64,000 bases of DNA from Oceanococcus atlanticus. Lineage in GTDB: Bacteria; Pseudomonadota; Gammaproteobacteria; Nevskiales; Oceanococcaceae. Under the pieces are notes generated by a model. That model was not told where the DNA came from, did no database searches, and saw only the letters and a program-made list of their open reading frames with translations. The translations under genes and the position numbers were made by a program. How positions within the stretch are numbered: the stretch's first letter is position 1; each line of letters starts with the position of its first letter. Below are positions 18,215 through 27,118 of this stretch, piece after piece. The stretch is from positions 310,001 through 374,000 of the forward strand of contig NZ_AQQV01000001.1 in NCBI RefSeq assembly GCF_002088235.1, given 5' to 3'.

Positions 18215-19675
18215 CTAGACCAAGGCCCCAGTTTGGTCGCCCTGCCACACGATACGCCCGCGAGCCAACGTCAGTAGGGCCTGCGTCGACGCCGGACTGC
18301 ACGCAATTTCAGCCCAGCTGCGATCAAGCACACACAGATTGGCCGCACATCCAACCGCAAACGATGGTGCCGCGCTGCCCGGCGCCTGCAACGGCCCGGT
18401 ATACAAGTTCAATGCATCGTTGAAGGCCAGCGCTTCGTCGCGCCCAAGGCTGCGCCCCAAGCGCGTTTTCCGCTGTATCGCCGCCGCGATGCCCTGCCAC
18501 GGATTGAGCGCGCCATAAGGCGCATCCGAACTGGCCGCCAGACTCACCCCCGCACGACGCAAACCCGCCAGACGGTACAGCCAGGGTTGGTCTTCAGCGG
18601 CCACCTCGTCGAGATAGCGATCGCCCTTGGAGTAGACGAACTCCGGCTGGGTCACCACCCACAAACCCAACCGGGCCATGCTCTGAGCCTGCTCATCCGG
18701 ACAGACGCCGGCATGCTCGATGCGATCCCCTGCCATCACGCCGACACTCTCCAGCGCCGCCAATGCAAACACCAGTTCGCTACGCGTAACGCAATGAAAA
18801 GCCACCGGCCGCTGATGCGCATGGCTGCGCCCTATCGACTCACACAGCCAATCGAAATCCGGCAGTTCCGACTCCAGCAAGTGAAATTTGTGCGGCCCCA
18901 CGGCAACCCGATCGCGGCCAACGGCTGCTGCAACATACAACGCATCCAGGCTGGCATTGCCCATCATCTGTATATGCTGGCGCACGGCACCACTCTTAAC
19001 CGCTGTACGCAACTGGGCCAGCGTGGTCGCATTGTTGGCCGGCCCGGTGTCGGTCACCGCCACCACGCCAAAGGATGCCAGCGTGCGCGAAATGCGGCTC
19101 AGATCCGGCGGTTGGCTGCCACGCCGCTGACGCAGCCTGGCGCTCAGCCAGCTGTCCTGATCAAGCAGATGGCCATTCGCCCGATCCTGCTCGCTCTGCC
19201 ACGGTCCATCTTCGCCCAGCGCCTCAAGCCCTGCACTGTTGAGCGTCCAGCGGCGCCCGCTGACGTGCTGTACGCGCACCGGCACATCAGGCCGCCAGGC
19301 ATCCAGGGTAGCGCGATCAATCTCGCCGCCGTTGTTTGGGTGATAGGCCACCGCCCTGATCCAGCCATCGCTACCAGGGGGCGCCGAGGCCACGGCGGCA
19401 CGCAGATCCGCAGGGCAGCGAATCTGCGGCGGCGCACAGTTCAGTGAGTCCAGCGCCGCCGCCGCGGCATACAAATGCAGATGATGATCGACCAGCGCCG
19501 GGCTCAGCGCGCGGCCCTCGGCATCCAAACCCTTCGCAGTGGCCGGCGCCAGCGCAGGCCCGAGCGCGACCACCTCGCCGGCCTGCACGCACAGGTCAAC
19601 CAGGCGCCCGTCCATGAGTCCGGCGTTGCGCACCCAACCGTCGAAAAATCCACCTGTTTCAGACACTGCATTCAC
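18215..19675 (-). CDS. Amidohydrolase family protein (Amidohydro_3, YtcJ-like)
   Basis: This ~486-residue enzyme has the metal-binding HxH of amidohydrolases (DHHLHLY), VSGRRWTLNSAGLEALG, which parallels the YtcJ group, a later IEHAGV and the SSDAPYGALNPWQGI segment with the catalytic-type Asp. It should hydrolyse an amide or related bond; the substrate is unknown. The frame is open far upstream into the divergent gene, so the start is chosen near the homology start: GTG at 19675 (another GTG at 19666, an ATG at 19615). No signal peptide. It is divergent from the voltage-sensor-like gene, with ~60 bases between the starts. Confidence 0.78.
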   Translation of the reverse strand: MNAVSETGGFFDGWVRNAGLMDGRLVDLCVQAGEVVALGPALAPATAKGLDAEGRALSPALVDHHLHLYAAAAALDSLNCAPPQIRCPADLRAAVASAPPGSDGWIRAVAYHPNNGGEIDRATLDAWRPDVPVRVQHVSGRRWTLNSAGLEALGEDGPWQSEQDRANGHLLDQDSWLSARLRQRRGSQPPDLSRISRTLASFGVVAVTDTGPANNATTLAQLRTAVKSGAVRQHIQMMGNASLDALYVAAAVGRDRVAVGPHKFHLLESELPDFDWLCESIGRSHAHQRPVAFHCVTRSELVFALAALESVGVMAGDRIEHAGVCPDEQAQSMARLGLWVVTQPEFVYSKGDRYLDEVAAEDQPWLYRLAGLRRAGVSLAASSDAPYGALNPWQGIAAAIQRKTRLGRSLGRDEALAFNDALNLYTGPLQAPGSAAPSFAVGCAANLCVLDRSWAEIACSPASTQALLTLARGRIVWQGDQTGALV

Positions 19676-19736
19676 GCCCGAAAGTCTAAGCCAGCAACCG
19701 CTGATGCGCTTGTTTTGAGCGTGCCATAATGCCGCC

Positions 19737-20762
19737 ATGAGCAGAGCAGCCGACACCCACGATCCGGCGCAGCTGCGCCGCCACGAGCGCCAGCTGGGTT
19801 TTCTCGGGCTGGCCATCGACCTGGCCATGGTCACACTGGCGGTGGTCAATCTGATCTGGATTCTGTTCGATTCGGCCTGGGCCGTGCCGGAACTGCGCAG
19901 CATGATGGCGTGGCTGGTCCCCGATGCCTGGCTGGACAGCTACAGCGTTGTCCACGATCACTTCTTTCGCATCGACCTGATCTTCGTCAGTGTGTTCATC
20001 AGCGAATTTCTGCTGCGCTGGGCTGAAGCTCTGTGGCATCGACGCTACTCGCACTGGATGGCCTATCCGGTCTTGCACTGGTACGACATTCTCGGCTGCA
20101 TACCGGTTGCCGGCCTGCGCTGGCTTCGGGTACTGCGTGTGTTCGCCATTCTGTTGCGCCTGCAGAAGCTGGGCCTGATCGACTACACCACCTGGGTGCC
20201 CTACCAATGGGGCAAGCGCGTCTATGACGTCATCATGGAAGAGATTTCCGATCGCGTGGTGGTGCGTGTACTCAGCGGCGTGCAGGAAGAGATTGGCGCT
20301 TCGGGCGATCTGGATCAGAAAATCCTGCGTCAGGTTGTGCAGCCACGCCAGCAGATCATCGCCGATGCCCTGCGCGACAAGCTGGTATCGCTGGGACAGC
20401 GCGGCTACGCAAGCGCCCGCGACGACCTGCACCGCTTCGTGACCCAGGCGGTGACGCAGGCCGTGCGTGAGAACCGCGAAATCAAGATCATCGACCGCAT
20501 CCCCATGGTTGGCGGCGTGGTCGGCGACCTGCTCAACAACGCGATAACCGACATTGTGTGCCGCGCCCTGGATGAACTGATCGGACGTCTGTCCAGCGAA
20601 GAATTCGAGCTGCTGTTCAACGACATCTGCAACGCCATCATGGAAGGCCTGATTGATGCAGGGGTGGACTCGGGCGGCTCGGATGAGCTGATGCTGGCGA
20701 TCAGCGATGTCCTCGATGTGGTCAAGGAGCAGGTTTCTCAACGCCGCTGGCTGCAAGCCTAG
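19737..20762 (+). CDS. Membrane protein with voltage-sensor-like four-helix domain
   Basis: The first ~150 of 341 residues form four hydrophobic helices (about 20-44, 78-99, 109-126, 127-147). Helix 2 has Asp80 and Glu90, helix 3 has Asp117, and helix 4 carries regularly spaced positive charges (Arg128, 131, 134, 141, Lys144), the pattern of the S1-S4 voltage-sensor domain of ion channels. No pore helices follow; the remaining ~190 residues are soluble, helical and rich in Val, Asp and Arg. I do not recognise the C-terminal domain. It may be a pore-less voltage-sensing or scaffold protein. It overlaps the CoA-transferase stop by 4 bases. Confidence 0.6.
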   Translation: MSRAADTHDPAQLRRHERQLGFLGLAIDLAMVTLAVVNLIWILFDSAWAVPELRSMMAWLVPDAWLDSYSVVHDHFFRIDLIFVSVFISEFLLRWAEALWHRRYSHWMAYPVLHWYDILGCIPVAGLRWLRVLRVFAILLRLQKLGLIDYTTWVPYQWGKRVYDVIMEEISDRVVVRVLSGVQEEIGASGDLDQKILRQVVQPRQQIIADALRDKLVSLGQRGYASARDDLHRFVTQAVTQAVRENREIKIIDRIPMVGGVVGDLLNNAITDIVCRALDELIGRLSSEEFELLFNDICNAIMEGLIDAGVDSGGSDELMLAISDVLDVVKEQVSQRRWLQA

Positions 20763-22012
20763 AGCACGTTCAGGCCGGCAGTGATGGCATGCGCGGTGAC
20801 ATCGCGCAGCGGCACCGAAAACAGGCCACCGCAGCCCGCGCGTCGTGCCGCCAGCACAGCCAGCGCCGCGTGCATGCCGGTCAAGGGATCGGCCAGCGCA
20901 TCACCGCAAAACAGAGCCTCGCCGTATCGCGCGCGCATCAGTTCACTCAGCCCTGCCGCCACGGCCGCATCATCGCCAAAGGCTACCCAGTCGGCTTCAG
21001 GTGCACCGCGCCCGTACCCCGTGATGCTCAACCAGCACAGCCCGGGATGCTGCCGGACCAGCGCCTCAGCGTCCACACCGAGCTGACGCAGGGCCCGCGG
21101 GCGCGACCCTTCGATCACCACATCAGCCTCGGTGATGAGTGTCAGCAACGTATCGCGGCCCTCCCGCGTGGCCAGATCCAGCGCACACGTCGCCTTGCCT
21201 GCGTTCAAACTGTCAAAGAATGCAGCTGGTCCAAGCCGAGCGCCGTCGGGACGCTGCGGATGTTCCACTCTCAGCACCTCGGCCCCACATCCGGCGAGCA
21301 GAAAACTGCACAAAGGCCCAGCCCACAGCGCGCTCAAATCAATCACCTTAAAGCGCGCAGAAGCCTTGGCAGGCTCCGCAGTGAGCTGCGTGGCGTGCAC
21401 CCAGGGGTGTGCCGATGGGGCTACGCTCGGCGCCACCGCCAGGCCTATCCAGCGCGCCCGTTCCAGCAACTCGGCACGACGTCGTGTTACCACTCGCGAC
21501 GTCACCGCCGACCAGCTGTCAACGCCCTCGCATTCAAGCCAGGCAGGCAGCAGCTGCCAGTCCTCCGGACGGGCCAGATTGAGCGCGATATCGCCATCGG
21601 CAGTGGCCAGCAGGCGACAGCTGCCATTGGCCGACACACGACCACCAGCACGCAAGGGATGCGAACAACGCCGCATACCAAGCAGGCGCCGACCCTGCCA
21701 TGGCAACGTGCGGGCTTGTACCGCTTCGATCGCCAGCATCGCCCCGTCGGCGCAGCTGGCCAGCGGCGCCGGGCACTCCAGGCCGGCCTCACCCGATGGC
21801 CCGGTGACAGCGTCCAGGCCGCTGTCCCGCCAAGCCTGTGACGGGCTCAGTCCGCGGGCCTGTGCGCCCAGCTGCACCTCTGCTCCCAGCGCGCTCAGCA
21901 GCACGCGGGCATAGCGCGCCGCCACGTCATCACGCGGCAGATCAAAGCGCGCACCAGCGAGCAGTTGGCCGGGCAAGATGTGGTCAGTCGCAACATTCAC
22001 GAGCGGCAACAT
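20759..22012 (-). CDS. CaiB/BaiF CoA-transferase family protein with unusual domain order
   Basis: This 417-residue protein contains a clear class III CoA-transferase segment: KVIDLSALWAGPL, GAEVLRVEHPQRPDGAR, NAGKATCALDL, LSITGYGRGAPE and a candidate catalytic Asp in FGDDAAVAAGL. In ordinary family members this segment is N-terminal; here it fills residues ~215-400, preceded by ~200 residues including CRLLATADGDIALNLARPEDW, which resembles the C-terminal half of such enzymes. It therefore looks circularly permuted or like a truncated tandem fusion. The start at 22012 is the first ATG that does not run into the opposite gene. Confidence 0.72.
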   Translation of the reverse strand: MLPLVNVATDHILPGQLLAGARFDLPRDDVAARYARVLLSALGAEVQLGAQARGLSPSQAWRDSGLDAVTGPSGEAGLECPAPLASCADGAMLAIEAVQARTLPWQGRRLLGMRRCSHPLRAGGRVSANGSCRLLATADGDIALNLARPEDWQLLPAWLECEGVDSWSAVTSRVVTRRRAELLERARWIGLAVAPSVAPSAHPWVHATQLTAEPAKASARFKVIDLSALWAGPLCSFLLAGCGAEVLRVEHPQRPDGARLGPAAFFDSLNAGKATCALDLATREGRDTLLTLITEADVVIEGSRPRALRQLGVDAEALVRQHPGLCWLSITGYGRGAPEADWVAFGDDAAVAAGLSELMRARYGEALFCGDALADPLTGMHAALAVLAARRAGCGGLFSVPLRDVTAHAITAGLNVL

Positions 22013-22054
22013 AGGCCGACTACAATATCCCGGCAAGTTTTCCAAAGAGACGGC

Positions 22055-23452
22055 ATGAGCGATTCCGACAAACCGCACAAACCCAGCCTGAAAACCCTGC
22101 AAACCCGGCCCATGCAGCGCAACATGACCATGACCCGGATGGGCGTAGGCGCCGGCATGCGCGCGGCCGGCCACGGCCTGGGCAACCTGTTCCGCAGCGC
22201 CGACCAGCGCGAACAAGCCAACAAGGCCTTCGTGATCCGCGAGGTGCAGCATTTCGTTGATCAGCTTGGCCAGCTCAAGGGCAGCGTGATGAAAGCGGGC
22301 CAGATGCTGTCGCTGTACGGCCAGTACTTCATGCCACCGGAAGCGGTCGAAATCCTGCAAAGCCTGCAGGATGACACCGTCCACGTCGACTGGTCGGTGG
22401 TCGAACCGGTGGTGCGCAGCACGCTGGGCGAAGCGCGCCTGAGCAAATTGCACATCGATCCGCAGCCCATCGCCGCCGCCTCATTGGGTCAGGCGCATGT
22501 TGCCCAGCTGGATGGCGACGCACGCACCCTGTGCATCAAAATCCGTTACCCCGGGGTCGATGGCGCAATCGATTCCGATATGCGCACCATTGGGCGCCTG
22601 CTCAGCCTCGGCCAGTTCATTCCCGAACATCTCTCACCGCAAGCCCTGCTCGACGAAATCCGCGAAATGCTTCACCGCGAGGTCGACTACGCTCACGAAG
22701 CGCGCATGACCCGCATCTTCAGGCAGCGCCTGGCCGATGACCCGCGTTTCATCGTGCCCGAGCTGATCGATGACTACTGCACCGATGCCCTCATCCTGAT
22801 GAGTTTCGAGCACGGCGAATCGCTCAAGAGCCAAGCGGTCCGCACGCTCAGCCAAACGCAACGCAACGCGCTGGGACGCGCCTTTTTCGAGCTGTTCTGC
22901 AGCGAGTTTTTCGACTGGCACCTGGTCCAGACCGATCCGCACTACGGCAACTACCGCATCCGTCTTGAGGACGCGCAGGCGCCGCGCATCGTCCTGCTAG
23001 ATTTTGGCGCCACGCGCGCATTCCCACCTGAATTCGTCCGCGCCTACGCACGCATCCTGCGCGGCGGGATCGAGCGCGACCCGCAGGCGGTGATAGACGG
23101 CGCCTGCGGTATCGGGCTGATGGAAGCGCGCTTCCCCGAGCCGGTCAAGATGGATTTCTACCGCATGATCTGTCAGATCATGGAGCCATTCTGCGCCGAC
23201 CACGACGATGTGCGCCCGGAAATGTTCCTGGCCGACGGTGCCTATCGCTGGGCCCAGGGTGACGTGTTCGTGGAAGCCGGCAAGCTGCTCTCACGCGCCG
23301 CTGCGAGCGTGCATTTCAAAATGCCCCCGCGTGAAATCATCTTCCTGCACCGCCGCCTCGCCGGCGTCTACATGCTGCTCGGTCACCTCGGTTGCGAACT
23401 GGACATGCGCCCGCAGCTCAATGCAGCGCTTGCGCGCGTGCTGGAGGCATAA
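22055..23452 (+). CDS. AarF/UbiB (ABC1) family kinase-like protein
   Basis: This 465-residue protein has the ABC1/UbiB hallmarks: KAGQ (Lys80-Gln83, KxGQ motif) in LKGSVMKAGQMLS, the Ala-rich loop PIAAASLGQAHVA replacing the glycine-rich loop, KIRYPGV with the ATP-site Lys, and TDPHYGNYRI plus VLLDFGATR as catalytic and metal loops. Family members are atypical ATPases or kinases in ubiquinone synthesis or isoprenoid-lipid handling. It lacks clear C-terminal membrane helices, unlike E. coli UbiB. GAGA precedes the ATG. The neighbouring CoA-transferase is divergent. Confidence 0.85.
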   Translation: MSDSDKPHKPSLKTLQTRPMQRNMTMTRMGVGAGMRAAGHGLGNLFRSADQREQANKAFVIREVQHFVDQLGQLKGSVMKAGQMLSLYGQYFMPPEAVEILQSLQDDTVHVDWSVVEPVVRSTLGEARLSKLHIDPQPIAAASLGQAHVAQLDGDARTLCIKIRYPGVDGAIDSDMRTIGRLLSLGQFIPEHLSPQALLDEIREMLHREVDYAHEARMTRIFRQRLADDPRFIVPELIDDYCTDALILMSFEHGESLKSQAVRTLSQTQRNALGRAFFELFCSEFFDWHLVQTDPHYGNYRIRLEDAQAPRIVLLDFGATRAFPPEFVRAYARILRGGIERDPQAVIDGACGIGLMEARFPEPVKMDFYRMICQIMEPFCADHDDVRPEMFLADGAYRWAQGDVFVEAGKLLSRAAASVHFKMPPREIIFLHRRLAGVYMLLGHLGCELDMRPQLNAALARVLEA

Positions 23453-23476
23453 AAAAGGGCGCCGAAGCGCCCTTTT
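23453..23476. terminator. Bidirectional terminator after UbiB-like and RND genes
   Basis: A 10-base stem AAAAGGGCGC/GCGCCCTTTT with loop CGAA immediately follows the UbiB-like stop and faces the end of the RND gene at 23490. The symmetric A and T tracts make it usable from both sides. Confidence 0.88.
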
Positions 23477-23489
23477 CTTAGCATTTGGA

Positions 23490-26042
23490 TCAGTCCAGCT
23501 GCTCCTTGGGTATCCGCAGCAGGAACCGGGCCAGCGCCGGCAGCAGCAGAATCGCGCCAAACATGTTGGCTGTGAACATGAAGATCAGCATGATCCCCAT
23601 GTCGATCTGGAACTGCAGCTCGGACATCACCCAGGTGGCAACGGACAGCCCCAGTGACACCCCGATAAAGACCACCGCCTTGCCGGTTCGATGCAGGGTG
23701 AACTTGAACGCTTCTTCCAGGGTCTTGCCCTGCTTCAACGCCCCAGCCATCTCGGAATACACGTAGATGCCGTAGTCGACCCCTATACCCACGGCCAGCG
23801 CCACCACAGGCAGCGTGGCAACCTTAAGCCCGATATCAAGCATTGCCATGACCGCATAAGCCATGGTCGAAACCAGCGACAGCGGCAGCACCACGCACAG
23901 CACCCCGGCGACCGAACGGAACGACAGCCACATGAAGATCAGGATGACCAAGTAGACGTAGAACACCACCTTGAGTTCCTGTTCTTCAACCACCTCGTTG
24001 GTCGCCGCCATGACCCCGACGTTGCCACTGGCCAGTGCAAAGTTAACCGGGCAGTTCTGATCCATGGCCTGGTATTGCGTCTCCAGCTCACCGCTGCGAT
24101 CACGCGCCGCCTGCATGGCCTCTTCCGAGGCGTCCGACTGACTCAGCGTGAGCGATTCATCCTGCGCTGTACGCCACTCATTGAACAGAGCGCGCTTGTC
24201 GGTGCAGTACTGCGGCGACGTGTCAGGCGCACGAGCATAGAACTGGGCTTCATTGTCGGCGTTGAACTGCTTGATCTCGGAAACCAGATGCTTAATCGTC
24301 TCGGCCTTGTGGTCGGTGGTGAAGATGAACACCGCCATGGCATCGCAGTCGTCGTTGAGAATGCCGGTGGTGGTCGGCACCAGGGCCGTGGCCTGGGCCA
24401 GCGCAAACTTGTTACGCGGCAGCACCAGGGCATTCAGACGCCCTTCCGACAAACCCTGATAAACCAGCTTGGCATAGGTCAGCAACGACATGGTTGAATG
24501 CACACCCGGCTGGTTCTCCATATGCCAGGAGAAGCGGTCGATCTGCTCCATCAGCTCATAGTCGACACAGCCGTTGGGGCGCGTTTCCGCGATCACCTTG
24601 AGCTGGTCCACGCCGATTTCAAAGTTACCGATGATCTGCCGGAAGTCCTGGTTGAAACGTGATTCCGGACGCAGCTCAGGCACCCCTTCGATGGCATCAC
24701 CGATCTTCAGCGAAGGGTATTTCCACAGCGACATGCCGAGCAGCACTGCACTAACAATCAGCGCCACCATGGCCGGCCCCTTGCGGGTGATCTTGGCCAG
24801 GAAGGTCCACAGACCATCACCCATGCGTTCGCGGCGCAACTGCTTTTCGCGGAACGCATCCATGTCCTTGATTTCGATGTAGGTCAGCCAGATCGGCATC
24901 AGGATCTTGTTGGTGATGATGATCGCCGCCACACCGAAAGCCGCGTTCAGCGACATTTCGCGAATGATCTGAATGTTGATCAGATAGATCGTGGCAAAAC
25001 CAGCCACGTCGGTGATCAGCGCGGTGGTGCCCGGAATGGCCAGACGCCGGAAGGTTTCCAGCGAAGCGTTGAACTTGTCCATGCCCTGATCGACTTCGGC
25101 GACCCAGGCATTGACGTATTGCACGCCGTGCGACACCGAGACCGATAGCACCAGGAACGGCACCAGAATGGCGAACGGATCCAGCCCGAAGCCCACGGTG
25201 GTGAGCAAGCCAAACTCCCAGATCACAGCTACGATCGAACACACCAATGGCAGCATGGCGAGCTTGAACGAGCCGCAGTACAGCCACAGCAGAATGCCGG
25301 TCATGATCAGGGCGAGCAGGAAGAACAGCACCACCTCCAGCGCCGCATTGGTCATGTCATGCACGATCTTGGCAAAGCCGATGATGTGCACATTGACGCC
25401 GTCACCTTCGTACTTGGCGCGCAGCTTCTCGAGTTCTTCGCCGACTTCACGGTAATCCAGCTTCTCGCCGGTAGCCGGGTCATACTCAAGCAGTTCAGAC
25501 ATGACCAGCGCACCGCGCTGATCTTCAGTGACCAGTCGCCCGATGACCTGCGCCTTGCCGACGTTGGACTTGACCTTCTCCAACATCTCCGGGGTTGGGC
25601 TGTAATCCGCCGGTATCACGTTGGAACCGGCCAGCCCGCCCTCGATGTTCTCCACGTAGGTCACGTTGGGCGTGAACAGCGACATCACCCGCGCACGATC
25701 AACCCCGGGAATGAAGAAGATGTCGTTGGTGGCCTCCTCCAGCTTCCGCATGAAGGTTTCGTTGTAGATATCCCCGTCTTCCTGAATCAGCGCGAACAAC
25801 ACCGTATTAGCGCCGCCGAAGTCGCTGTAGTACTTCTGGAAGGTCTGCATATAGGGGTGATCCAGCGGGATCGATTTGAGCCAGCCTGCATCCGGATGAA
25901 TCCGCGCGGCCTGCACCGCCAGAATCGCGGTGATCGCGATCAGAATAGCCAGTGTGGTACGCCGATACTTGAAGATCGGTGGCTCGACGACGCGCAGAAT
26001 GCGATCGGTCCAGGTGGTCCCCGTGGGTGCGTTATCGCTCAC
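23490..26042 (-). CDS. MMPL/HpnN-type RND transporter
   Basis: This 850-residue protein has the two-half layout of MMPL-type RND permeases: an N-terminal helix (about 25-45), a large periplasmic loop, five or so helices (VVLFFLLALIMTGILLW; FGLDPFAILVPFLVLSVSVSHGVQY), a second periplasmic loop and five more helices with GLKVATLPVVALAVGIGVDYGIY. Such proteins move lipids, hopanoids or sterol-like molecules. It is the last gene of an operon with YCF48-like and DUF1329 genes, and a paralogous RND gene lies at 53.0-55.3 kb. The second loop has a ~70-residue stretch (LTLSQSDASEEAMQAARDRS) not seen in the paralogue. Confidence 0.88.
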   Translation of the reverse strand: MSDNAPTGTTWTDRILRVVEPPIFKYRRTTLAILIAITAILAVQAARIHPDAGWLKSIPLDHPYMQTFQKYYSDFGGANTVLFALIQEDGDIYNETFMRKLEEATNDIFFIPGVDRARVMSLFTPNVTYVENIEGGLAGSNVIPADYSPTPEMLEKVKSNVGKAQVIGRLVTEDQRGALVMSELLEYDPATGEKLDYREVGEELEKLRAKYEGDGVNVHIIGFAKIVHDMTNAALEVVLFFLLALIMTGILLWLYCGSFKLAMLPLVCSIVAVIWEFGLLTTVGFGLDPFAILVPFLVLSVSVSHGVQYVNAWVAEVDQGMDKFNASLETFRRLAIPGTTALITDVAGFATIYLINIQIIREMSLNAAFGVAAIIITNKILMPIWLTYIEIKDMDAFREKQLRRERMGDGLWTFLAKITRKGPAMVALIVSAVLLGMSLWKYPSLKIGDAIEGVPELRPESRFNQDFRQIIGNFEIGVDQLKVIAETRPNGCVDYELMEQIDRFSWHMENQPGVHSTMSLLTYAKLVYQGLSEGRLNALVLPRNKFALAQATALVPTTTGILNDDCDAMAVFIFTTDHKAETIKHLVSEIKQFNADNEAQFYARAPDTSPQYCTDKRALFNEWRTAQDESLTLSQSDASEEAMQAARDRSGELETQYQAMDQNCPVNFALASGNVGVMAATNEVVEEQELKVVFYVYLVILIFMWLSFRSVAGVLCVVLPLSLVSTMAYAVMAMLDIGLKVATLPVVALAVGIGVDYGIYVYSEMAGALKQGKTLEEAFKFTLHRTGKAVVFIGVSLGLSVATWVMSELQFQIDMGIMLIFMFTANMFGAILLLPALARFLLRIPKEQLD

Positions 26043-26071
26043 TTGTTACTCCCCGTTATTCTTTTTGCGTG

Positions 26072-27097
26072 TCAGCGTGAAAAAGGCACGCTCTGAATGC
26101 CCACCAAGCCCACGGTAACCAATGCGTCCCCGGTGACCACGGCACTACCCAACGTGTGTTCAAGCTGAGTCTCAATGGTCTTCATGCGCTCACCGTCGGT
26201 ACGCACAACCGCGCCGTTCACGCCCACCAGCAGGACATCGGTCGGCCCAAGCACGACACCGCCGAACAGGCTCTCCTTGAGATCGTTGGGATAGTAGTGC
26301 CAGCCCATTTCATGCAAAACGCTGTTATCGGTCAGGGACTCAAGTGAGAACTCGTCCCACTCCATGGTGTCCTGCACCTCAAGCGATTTGATGTCACGTG
26401 CTGCGTAAACGTTGCCACGCAAGCCATACACAAAAACGCCGTTATCGGCGTACGGCATCATGCCGAAGAAGGAACCCGCATAAGGCGTTTTGACATGCTC
26501 CCAGGTTTCACCATCATCCAGCGAGCGCGCCATCATGCCTTTCTCCCCGCCGATCACCATGGTGCCGTCGGCCAGCTTCCAGATCGAGTTGAGATGCAAA
26601 CCGTGGAAGGTGAAGTCCGGCTCAAGCAACTCCCACGACTGGCCGCCATCTTGAGTGCGCTTGAAGACGCTATTGGCGCCAACCACAAAACCCACATCCG
26701 GTGAGGTGAACAGTATGTCGTAGAACGGCTTACCCCACTCAGTATCGGAGTGAATCAGCGTCCAGCTCTGGCCACCATCTGCCGTCTTCAACACGGTGCC
26801 GTCATGGCCCACGGCCCATCCCAGACGATCATCGTAAAAACGTACACGATTGAGCATGGCTTGAACGGGCGTGGCAATCTGCTGCCACTGATCGCCATCC
26901 TGCGAACGCAGAATGTGACCGCGGTCACCCACGGTCACCCACGCATTCCCAACCGGTGTCACGTCGTTGAGAATAGCTTCCGCTGCCTTCGGCATGAGCT
27001 GCGCTTCACGCGGTTCCAGCGAGGTGTCAGCCATTGCGCCGATCGATACAAGAAGGCCGACAGCAAACGCTGTCGGCCGCACAAATCTCAGGTCCAT
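26072..27097 (-). CDS. YCF48-like beta-propeller protein (secreted)
   Basis: This 341-residue protein has a signal peptide (about residues 1-23, GAMA) and repeated propeller blades with Asp-Gly-Gly-x-Ser/Thr-Trp motifs (DGGQSWTLI, DGGQSWELL, DDGETWEHV), the pattern of YCF48/photosystem II stability factor and BNR repeats. The periplasmic propeller is probably a binding or assembly partner for the adjacent RND transporter: YCF48-like genes stand directly upstream of both RND genes in this window. It lies 21 bases after the DUF1329 gene and 29 before the RND gene. Confidence 0.85.
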   Translation of the reverse strand: MDLRFVRPTAFAVGLLVSIGAMADTSLEPREAQLMPKAAEAILNDVTPVGNAWVTVGDRGHILRSQDGDQWQQIATPVQAMLNRVRFYDDRLGWAVGHDGTVLKTADGGQSWTLIHSDTEWGKPFYDILFTSPDVGFVVGANSVFKRTQDGGQSWELLEPDFTFHGLHLNSIWKLADGTMVIGGEKGMMARSLDDGETWEHVKTPYAGSFFGMMPYADNGVFVYGLRGNVYAARDIKSLEVQDTMEWDEFSLESLTDNSVLHEMGWHYYPNDLKESLFGGVVLGPTDVLLVGVNGAVVRTDGERMKTIETQLEHTLGSAVVTGDALVTVGLVGIQSVPFSR

Positions 27098-27118
27098 AGT
27101 CGTCCCCCCGACCTTGGA

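Noticed and set aside
20759-22453. The longer open frame upstream of the CoA-transferase ATG at 22012
   Set aside because: The extra ~147 residues lie antisense to the UbiB-like gene and show no domain; the ATG at 22012 is where plausible coding begins.
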